A DNA stretch of 64,000 bases from Candidatus Aminicenantota bacterium (GTDB lineage: Bacteria > Acidobacteriota > Aminicenantia > S016-38). The notes under the pieces were generated by a model. The model worked only from the letters and a program-made list of their open reading frames with translations, had not been told where the DNA came from and made no database searches. The translations under genes and the position numbers were made by a program. The stretch lies in the NCBI GenBank assembly GCA_026987025.1, contig JALSNJ010000040.1, positions 102,713 to 166,712 of the forward strand, in the 5' to 3' direction. Below, in pieces: positions 58,053 through 64,000 of the stretch (its first letter is position 1; every line of letters begins with the position of its first letter).

Positions 58053-60152
58053 TCAGGGTATTTGTGAAATGTAAACATTGCGTTTTGAGGGAAGATAAAG
58101 GAAAACGGCAGTATACCGGGGGTTAAACAACACCAGTTTATTATCCTCCACATATACGGGAATTATGGAGTTTTCCTTCATTATGTAAACGGTAGTGGTG
58201 GGGTCCTTTAGCATTAGTTTTTTCCCTTCCTTTCCCAACCATGTCCACAGATAATCCGTTAATTTTTCGGTATCATCCTCCTTAATATCGTAAGAATACA
58301 ATCTCTTTTTACCTTCATCGTCTCCGGCTATGAAGAAAACCTTTCCCTTCATGTAAACGGCTTCCCCCATCTTCTTCTCCAGCTTTTTAAACTTCCTTCT
58401 GCTCTGCCAGAAAATATAACCCCTCATATCCCTATCTCTGCAAACGAAGGCCCTCCGGTCCGGTAGCCATTGCAGAAATTCGTATTCTTCTTCATCTTCC
58501 TTTATTCTCAAGGGATGCCAGCTTCCCTCCTCTATGTAACCCAGAAGGTATTTTTTGCCCTCCTCCTCTCTGTAAACCACAGCCCTATCCTCTGCGAGGA
58601 ATTCTATCTTCACAGTTTCGCTGGCCACCGAGGAGTGGGAGTCTATTATGCGTCTGAAATCGGGTGCGCTCCCATAGAGGGTTCTCAAAAGCTGATATCT
58701 GGAGAGGGGGGAAGGGGTGAAGGGCAGAGCCTCCAGGCTTCTTATTTTCCTGGCCCTTCCTGTCCTTAGATTGTAGCTTATAAAGAGAAAGGGGAATTTT
58801 GAAGAATAAAGGTGAAAATAGTTTCTTATGTTGACTATCTTTTTGAAGGGGGACCGGAAAGGCAAGGTTAAGAAGTCCGCGGAATAGATTAAAAGGGCAT
58901 CCCCCTTTATTTCTCCCACGAACTTTTCTTCCGTAAGGCGCATTACCACAGCCTTTTTAGGCCTTCCCATCCCACTCCATACATAAAAGCTTCTCCTTCC
59001 CCTTACCCTGTTCACCACTGAAATCACCAGGGTTTTTCCGTCGTTCTGGGGAAAGAAATCCTCCACCTCTCCCCGAAGAGGAATTTTAGTTTGCAATCCG
59101 GTTTGCGGATTCCACAGGTAAAGGCCGTAGGTATCCTTTCCTTTTATTCTTCCCAGAACGACCAGGTTTTCGTTTCCTAACCATTTAGCCCTGTCTATTC
59201 TGATTACCCGGTACCTTTTTACCCCGAAGAGCTCCGGGACATCACCGCCGTTGAAAAAGGACAGGTAGAGGTATTTTAACCTCCTCTCCCTTTTCTTTTC
59301 GCATTTAGCCAGCCAGTCCCAGATGAAGTGGTCCTCCGGCCTGTAGAGGGAAAGTTTTTTTAGAATTTTCTTCGCCTTCCCGCACTTTCCCCTGGTTATC
59401 AAAAAATAGGCCTCAATTTCCCGGGAGAGGAGGGGATCGGTGACCATGGGCTGGACTTCCTTTACCATGTAGTCCCTTTCCAGGGAGAAGGCAAACTCCA
59501 GCATGAGGGAAATAACCTTCTGGTCCTTGGGCAGAGTTTTGAGAATTTCCCATCCCCGGATTATATCCCCCCTTTCCCTGTAAGCTTCGGCCAGTTCTGT
59601 TCCAAGCCCCGGGAATTTGTATTTCTCAAAGACCTTCTCTGCCCTTTCCAGCTCTCCCCTTTGTATATAGACCCTTGCGAGAAAAAGGGCAAATATTCCG
59701 TCTCCGAGTTTTTTGACCGAAAGGGAAAGTCTCTTCTCGGCCCGCTTAAGGTTTCCCATCTGCAGGTCGTAGACTCCCTGAACGAAGAGCACTATGGGGG
59801 AGTCGGGGGCGAATTCCCTGGCCCGGGCAGCGAACCATTCCCGCTGAAAATAACCCAGGTCCGAAGCCGCCAGGGACAGGCCTAAGTACTTTAACCACTC
59901 GTACTTCCCGTAATAGGCGCTTCTGCTTTCCTTACGATAGGAATTGAAGGCCAGGGACGCCTCCATAAACTGACCCTGGGCCAGTTTTAAAAAACCCCGG
60001 GCTATGGGGCCCCCACGGGAGGAGAAATACCTGCTCCAGAGCTTACCGGCGGTTTCCAGGTCTCCTTTAAGATAATAAGCTATTCCCTTCTCCAGCAGAT
60101 TGGCCGAAAGGCCAGAACCCAAAAGGAGAACGAAGAGTAGAAATTTTCTCAT
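58053..60152 (-). CDS. Exported TPR and beta-propeller-like protein
   Basis: A 699-residue protein with a signal peptide (MRKFLLFVLLLGSGLSA). Residues 20-300 hold TPR-like helical repeats (GIAYYLKGDLETAGKLWSRYF; FVQGVYDLQMGNLKRAEKRLSLSVK; LARVYIQRGELERAEKVFEKY). Residues ~310-699 are rich in short beta strands with propeller-like blades (GRIKGKDTYGLYLWNPQTG; LISYNLRTGRARKI; GDDEGKKRLYSYDIKEDD). No catalytic motif recognised. It is the first gene of an operon with a diguanylate cyclase, so an envelope signalling role is possible. Confidence 0.68.
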   Translation of the reverse strand: MRKFLLFVLLLGSGLSANLLEKGIAYYLKGDLETAGKLWSRYFSSRGGPIARGFLKLAQGQFMEASLAFNSYRKESRSAYYGKYEWLKYLGLSLAASDLGYFQREWFAARAREFAPDSPIVLFVQGVYDLQMGNLKRAEKRLSLSVKKLGDGIFALFLARVYIQRGELERAEKVFEKYKFPGLGTELAEAYRERGDIIRGWEILKTLPKDQKVISLMLEFAFSLERDYMVKEVQPMVTDPLLSREIEAYFLITRGKCGKAKKILKKLSLYRPEDHFIWDWLAKCEKKRERRLKYLYLSFFNGGDVPELFGVKRYRVIRIDRAKWLGNENLVVLGRIKGKDTYGLYLWNPQTGLQTKIPLRGEVEDFFPQNDGKTLVISVVNRVRGRRSFYVWSGMGRPKKAVVMRLTEEKFVGEIKGDALLIYSADFLTLPFRSPFKKIVNIRNYFHLYSSKFPFLFISYNLRTGRARKIRSLEALPFTPSPLSRYQLLRTLYGSAPDFRRIIDSHSSVASETVKIEFLAEDRAVVYREEEGKKYLLGYIEEGSWHPLRIKEDEEEYEFLQWLPDRRAFVCRDRDMRGYIFWQSRRKFKKLEKKMGEAVYMKGKVFFIAGDDEGKKRLYSYDIKEDDTEKLTDYLWTWLGKEGKKLMLKDPTTTVYIMKENSIIPVYVEDNKLVLFNPRYTAVFLYLPSKRNVYISQIP

Positions 60153-60158
60153 ATGGAA

Positions 60159-60187
60159 AGTTTAAAAATCATAGCAGGATAAGTCAA
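60159..60187 (-). promoter_or_regulatory. Promoter of TPR-propeller/cyclase operon, leaderless
   Basis: Minus-strand TTGACT, 17 bases, TAAACT (60159-60164), then six bases (TTCCAT) and ATG 60152. Confidence 0.68.
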
Positions 60188-60198
60188 ATTCTGAGGAC

Positions 60199-60226
60199 TT
60201 GACGGAGGAAAAAACTTTCTGATAGT
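60199..60226 (+). promoter_or_regulatory. Promoter of GT-C gene, near-leaderless
   Basis: TTGACG at 60199-60204, 16 bases, GATAGT at 60221-60226, then nine bases and ATG 60236. No Shine-Dalgarno. Confidence 0.5.
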
Positions 60227-60235
60227 CTTTCTCCC

Positions 60236-62566
60236 ATGAACAAGAGGTCGGTAAGAAGGCTTTTTTTCTTAGTTCTTCTGGTGGCCGCTCTTCTCAGGAC
60301 CGCCGGGCTTTTTACATACGATTTCAAAAGGCTTCCTTCGGAGGGGGATATCAGGTTAAATACGGGTTACATGTGGGCTAGAAATACTCTGCAGCTTCGG
60401 GAATACGCCTATCCCTCCCTTTATTTTTATATGGAATTCGCCCTGGAGAAGTTGGCCTACGGATTTTTAAGGTTCTTTGGCACCGTCCGTTCCCCGATGG
60501 ACTACCTGTACTCAAGGAAATTCCTGGATGTCATGTACACAACGGGAAGATTTCTATCGGTGGTCCTTACCCTGCTGATTTTTCTCCTGCTTTTCCGCCT
60601 GGCGGAAAGGGAGTATGAGCCAATGGTAGGGCTCGTGGCCTCTATTTTCCTGGCCTTTCCTTTGATAGATGTAATAAATTCCAGGCTCGCAAAGCCCGAT
60701 AGCCTTTTGAATTTTTTGCTTTTTCTTACGGTTTATTTTTCGGTGAGGTTTTTCAGAGAGGAAAAGCTGAGGTTCCTCACCGTGGCTTCCATGGCGGCAG
60801 GGTTTTCCATCTCCGCCAAGTATTTCTTTATCTCAGGGTTTCCTGTTTTCTTCGCGGTGGTTCTTTCCAGAGGAAGGGTTCCGGAAAAGATAAAACGGCT
60901 TTTCTGGGCCGGCGGAGTAGCAATTTTAAGCTTCGTCCTTACCTGTCCCTACTGTATTCTGGATTACAAAAAGGTTTTACTTACCTTCAGCGGAGCTCAG
61001 AACTTCAGCCGGGGCTACATCGTGCCGGTTCACGGAGCTTACAGGCAGGTTTTCCCTGACCTTCTGCGATATACAGGCTATGGGGTTTTCTTTCTTTTTC
61101 TAATAGGTCTTGTGGTGGCCTTCCTCAAGGACTGGAAAATTAATACCATAGTTTTTTCCTTCCCCGCAGTTTATCTTTTGATGCTTTCCGTAACCAAGGT
61201 TTACGGTCCCAGGTATCTTGTTTACCTTTTCCCTTACATTTCCCTTTATGCAGCCTACGCCCTGGTGAGGGCGGTTAGGAAGCCCGCCCCTGCCCTGGTT
61301 TTTTCCCTTCTTTTGGTGATTCCCATGGCCTCCCAGAGCTTAAGGGCTATTAACTGGCTGGTTAATAGAATGGCCAATCGGGAGATAATGGCTGATTTCA
61401 TAGCCAACAGCCTTCCCGACCCGAAGATGGTGGTTTCCTATCACGCCTACTGGCTTCCCACCACCCGTTATTCCATGTTTCCAAGATATTCTAAGAACAT
61501 GGGAAAGCCCCTTTTCTTCATTTATGGAACCCACGAGAAGTATTTTTGCTCCCCCGGGAGCCGCTTGCTTAGTTTTTGTGGACCTCTCCTTTCCTCCCTT
61601 CCGAAGTACTGGACCGTGCTTTCCCTGCCTTCCCCTCCCATGCCCTATGCCATAGATTTTTCCATGAGCTTGATGAGAAAGAGGCCAAAGCCTGGGCCCC
61701 GCAGGGAAGAATTCCCGGCCCTGGTAAAGCTGCCCGGTACTGGAAAGCTGCTTTTTCCAGCCAACCCCTATGTGAAGGATGCCTTAGTAAAGAGAATTTC
61801 CTCCCTCGGAGGGGTGGAGAAGTTCTACCTTTACCAGGGAAAGGGAAAAGTCTGCCTCCTGGTAAGGGGGATTTCCAAAAGGGTAATCTACAGGGTTTAC
61901 TTTGACGGGGAAAGGAAGGTATTGAGGGACCGTATATATTTGAAATGTGCCAGGCCGAGGAGGGATTTCGGCAGAATTTCCGTCCAGTCTCTGGAAGGAT
62001 TCGTGGAGGTTTTCCTCTCCACCTCTCCCCTGAACATAGCCCAGGTGCTTGTGGAGGAGAACCCTTCAAGGGCCGAGAAGTTCCTTTTACTACTGGAGAA
62101 GGAGGCTTACTATAAATTTGAGGCCAGAAGGTTGCTCTTTGAGCTCTATTCTAATTTGGGAAGGGAAAGGGAGGCCTTAGCTGTAAGGTCAAGGATAATC
62201 TTTGAGGCCAGAAGGTTGAAGGAAATGCTGGGAAAGAATTTTCCCCCGAAGTACAGGCTGTCTGGCTACGACCTGGGTTATTTGAAATTGTCCCAGAGGA
62301 TATACCCTGTTTTCAAAAGAGGAAGGAAAAAAAGCAAGCTCTTTTACCTTTTTCCCGGAGTTTACACGCTGAAAAAGCCCCTGGAGGGTTATCTGGAGAT
62401 GGGGGAGGAGAGGATCCAGCTTTCCGGTCCAGTACTGGTTTCCAGGCCGGGCTGGGCCCGGGTGGTCTTGGAGGGGGAGTTTATTCCTAAGGATTTCTAC
62501 ATTTCCTTCTCCCCGGAGGATACCCTGAGGTGGGAGGTGGAGGAAATCCTGGGAGGGGAAAGGTGA
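60236..62566 (+). CDS. GT-C (ArnT/PMT-like) membrane glycosyltransferase
   Basis: A 776-residue protein. The N-terminal ~400 residues contain roughly ten helices with the early acidic loop KRLPSEGDIRLNTGYMWARN, and LAKPDSLLNFLLFLTVYFSVRFF, as in GT39/GT83-type enzymes that use polyprenyl-phosphate sugars. The C-terminal ~370 residues appear soluble and outside the membrane; no domain was recognised. A GT2 polyprenyl-phosphate glycosyltransferase-like gene follows with a GTGA overlap and could make its lipid-linked donor. Acceptor (protein or lipid) unknown. Confidence 0.78.
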   Translation: MNKRSVRRLFFLVLLVAALLRTAGLFTYDFKRLPSEGDIRLNTGYMWARNTLQLREYAYPSLYFYMEFALEKLAYGFLRFFGTVRSPMDYLYSRKFLDVMYTTGRFLSVVLTLLIFLLLFRLAEREYEPMVGLVASIFLAFPLIDVINSRLAKPDSLLNFLLFLTVYFSVRFFREEKLRFLTVASMAAGFSISAKYFFISGFPVFFAVVLSRGRVPEKIKRLFWAGGVAILSFVLTCPYCILDYKKVLLTFSGAQNFSRGYIVPVHGAYRQVFPDLLRYTGYGVFFLFLIGLVVAFLKDWKINTIVFSFPAVYLLMLSVTKVYGPRYLVYLFPYISLYAAYALVRAVRKPAPALVFSLLLVIPMASQSLRAINWLVNRMANREIMADFIANSLPDPKMVVSYHAYWLPTTRYSMFPRYSKNMGKPLFFIYGTHEKYFCSPGSRLLSFCGPLLSSLPKYWTVLSLPSPPMPYAIDFSMSLMRKRPKPGPRREEFPALVKLPGTGKLLFPANPYVKDALVKRISSLGGVEKFYLYQGKGKVCLLVRGISKRVIYRVYFDGERKVLRDRIYLKCARPRRDFGRISVQSLEGFVEVFLSTSPLNIAQVLVEENPSRAEKFLLLLEKEAYYKFEARRLLFELYSNLGREREALAVRSRIIFEARRLKEMLGKNFPPKYRLSGYDLGYLKLSQRIYPVFKRGRKKSKLFYLFPGVYTLKKPLEGYLEMGEERIQLSGPVLVSRPGWARVVLEGEFIPKDFYISFSPEDTLRWEVEEILGGER

Positions 62567-63258
62567 AGCTCTCCGTGGTTATTCCAGCTTACAACGAGGA
62601 AGAGAACATAGAGAGGACCCTCAGGGCCATAGCTGAGGAACTGAAAGGCATGGACTACGAGCTGGTGGTGGTGGACGATGCTTCCACCGATGCCACCCCT
62701 GAGATTTTGAGAAGGCTTTCTGAGGAACTTCCTCTGAGATATTTCAGGAATCCCGAGAATAGAAAATTGGGTTATACCCTTAGAAGGGGATTTAAGGAGG
62801 CCAGGGGGGAGTTGATATTCTACACAGATGGAGACCTTCCTTGCCTGCCCTCCGCGATTAAATACGCCCTTAAGATCATGGAGACCTACGGGTCTCATCT
62901 GGTTATTGCCTACAGGCTTGACAGAACCGGGGAGGGTCTCATACGCAGCCTCTATTCCCATGTTTACAACTTTCTTATAAGGTTTTTCTTCGGCCTTAAG
63001 GTACGGGATGTCAACTTCGCATGCAAGCTTATAAAAAAGGAGGTTCTGGAAGGGATTGAGCTGACCTCCGACGGTTCCTTCATAGACGCTGAACTTCTTG
63101 TAAAGGCCCAGAGGAAGGGGTATTCTATTTTACAATTCGGGGCTGACTATTTCCCGAGGTTGAGGGGAAAATCCACCCTGGCGGGGGTTGGGGTCATTCT
63201 AAAGCTCCTCAAGGAAATGAGCAGCTTCAGGCTGAGGCTCTGGTTTAAAGGCCTTTGA
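62563..63258 (+). CDS. GT2-family glycosyltransferase (polyprenyl-phosphate sugar synthase-like)
   Basis: A 231-residue GT-A enzyme: KLSVVIPAYNEEENIERTL, YELVVVDDASTDATPEI and FYTDGDLPCLPSAI with DxD-like aspartates, then KVRDVNFACKLIKKEVLEGI. It resembles dolichol-phosphate mannose synthases without C-terminal helices. The start is GTG 62563, overlapping the previous stop as GTGA with GGGAGGGG upstream; an earlier in-frame GTG lies inside the GT-C gene. It likely charges a lipid carrier used by the GT-C enzyme. Confidence 0.83.
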   Translation: MKLSVVIPAYNEEENIERTLRAIAEELKGMDYELVVVDDASTDATPEILRRLSEELPLRYFRNPENRKLGYTLRRGFKEARGELIFYTDGDLPCLPSAIKYALKIMETYGSHLVIAYRLDRTGEGLIRSLYSHVYNFLIRFFFGLKVRDVNFACKLIKKEVLEGIELTSDGSFIDAELLVKAQRKGYSILQFGADYFPRLRGKSTLAGVGVILKLLKEMSSFRLRLWFKGL

Positions 63259-64000
63259 GCATTCTTTGAGCAAGTTTTATGGCTGTAAGCATGCTTCCTT
63301 CGGAGGCTTCCCCCCTGCCGGCTATGTCAAAACCCGTTCCGTGGCAGGGTGAGGTTCTGGGCCAGGGAAGACCGAAGGTTATCTCCGCCCCGTCCTCAAA
63401 GTGGAGGAGTTTAAAGGGGGCGAGCCCTATATCGTGGAAGAAGGCCAGGACCCATTTCCCTTCCATTTCCGCCCTTAGAAACACGGTGTCAGACGGGAGG
63501 GGACCCTCAAGACCGAAGTCCCGGGCTATGGGCTGGATGATATCCACCTCTTCTCTTCCCATTTCCCCTCCTTCGCCGGCGTGGGGATTTACCGAGGAGA
63601 CCAGAATTTCATCCCCCGGGAAGAAATGCTCCAGGTAGGGAAGCAGCAGGGTGAGAAACTCCCTTAAACCTTCCGGGTTTATTTTTTTCAGGGCTTCTTT
63701 TAAAGGGAGGTGGTGTGTGTAAAGGGCTACCTTCATGCCCCGGGACCAGAAGGCCATTACGACCTTCCCGTGTTCCTTTTCAAAAAAATCCGTGTGGCCC
63801 AAAAAATTCTGACCCGCTGCCATCCAGGCGTGCTTGCTTACGGGACCTGTAACTAAGGCAAATTTTCCCTCGGTTTTTAAAATTTCAAGGGCTTTTTGGA
63901 AATAAAGAAAGGACAGACGACCGTGGGGTTTTCCTATTTGTATATCCGCCCCGGGTTCAGGGTCCAGAAACCTGTACTCTCTCCATTTGAACAGGCTTAA
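63245..64000 (-). CDS. pdxA: 4-hydroxythreonine-4-phosphate dehydrogenase PdxA (5' partial)
   Basis: The frame is open to the right window edge, so the N-terminal part is missing. Visible motifs fit PdxA: FALVTGPVSKHAW, GHTDFFE with a metal-binding His, SSVNPHAGEGGEMGREEVDII, GPLPSDTVF and the C-terminal CHGTGFDIAGRGEASEGSM. It acts in pyridoxal phosphate synthesis or, for PdxA2-type paralogues, in sugar-acid catabolism. The 3' end overlaps the convergent glycosyltransferase by 14 bases. The usual DHGT is CHGT here, a change at a metal-ligand neighbour. Confidence 0.87.
   Translation of the reverse strand, partial: LSLFKWREYRFLDPEPGADIQIGKPHGRLSFLYFQKALEILKTEGKFALVTGPVSKHAWMAAGQNFLGHTDFFEKEHGKVVMAFWSRGMKVALYTHHLPLKEALKKINPEGLREFLTLLLPYLEHFFPGDEILVSSVNPHAGEGGEMGREEVDIIQPIARDFGLEGPLPSDTVFLRAEMEGKWVLAFFHDIGLAPFKLLHFEDGAEITFGLPWPRTSPCHGTGFDIAGRGEASEGSMLTAIKLAQRMLKGL

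Noticed and set aside
1..64000. CRISPR arrays, rRNA genes and tRNA genes
   Set aside because: No repeat-spacer pattern, rRNA stretch or clear tRNA cloverleaf was noticed; intergenic gaps are all under about 250 bases. A covariance search could still find a small RNA.

Overview
The window (about 64 kb) is almost wholly coding. It reads as a chromosome segment of a thermophilic, probably anaerobic, diderm bacterium. Arginine is mostly AGG/AGA and isoleucine often ATA. An outer membrane is implied by a Tol-Pal operon, a TonB-dependent receptor and lipoproteins. A B12-dependent (class II) ribonucleotide reductase and a ferredoxin/flavin-linked, complex I-like membrane complex fit an anaerobic or microaerobic life. 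An affiliation near Aminicenantes/Acidobacteriota-like lineages is plausible from the S9/M14 peptidases and TonB receptors, but this is an impression, not a demonstration.

Layout. 0-6.6 kb: the 3' part of an MBX/MBH-ordered complex I-like operon (antiporter-like subunit, NuoH-, NuoB-, NuoC- and NuoD-like subunits). It ends in an unusual fusion of a NuoI-like 2x[4Fe-4S] domain with a GltD/NfnB-like NAD(P)H-FAD module. The catalytic subunit carries CxxE where hydrogenases carry CxxC, at both motifs. 6.6-11.4 kb (minus): GNAT, M14 carboxypeptidase, and an S9 peptidase fused to a formylglycine-generating-enzyme-like domain. 11.4-16.9 kb: LOG-family protein, then tolQ-tolR-tonB/tolA-like-tolB-pal-cpoB-ssb. 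16.9-19.8 kb: metallo-beta-lactamase-fold hydrolase and nrdJ. 19.9-29.9 kb: one long operon starting with a MerR+XRE+cupin regulator, then a sodium:solute symporter, a small membrane partner, a TonB-dependent receptor, a class III aminotransferase, a BPL_N-like protein, a nitrilase-family amidase and an aldehyde dehydrogenase. This looks like uptake and catabolism of an omega-amino acid, polyamine or related amide.

30.0-37.6 kb is an AT-richer accessory island: two minus-strand membrane proteins, a DUF2188 protein, an AlbA_2/Schlafen-like protein, a 730-residue unknown membrane protein, a RES-Xre toxin-antitoxin pair and a decayed IS3-type transposase. 37.6-46.3 kb (minus) holds an anion-permease-like transporter, a DUF1858-DUF2249-DUF2249-binding-protein fusion, an M24 peptidase, and an operon with a divergent heme-copper-oxidase-like 12-TM protein, a SUMF1-fold lipoprotein, heme O synthase and two tandem paralogous membrane proteins. 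46.3-64 kb is housekeeping/envelope: two diguanylate cyclases, Ogg2, a VIT1-type metal transporter, PPC-domain protein, glycosyltransferases, CLC channel, MglA-like GTPase, SAM hydroxide adenosyltransferase and (partial) pdxA.

A genome-level signal runs through the window. At least thirteen first-in-operon genes have a -10 box (often extended, TGnTATAAT-like) ending only 6 or 7 nt before the start codon, with no Shine-Dalgarno. Genes inside operons have good Shine-Dalgarno sites and ATGA/GTGA overlaps. This points to widespread leaderless mRNAs and was used to choose several starts.
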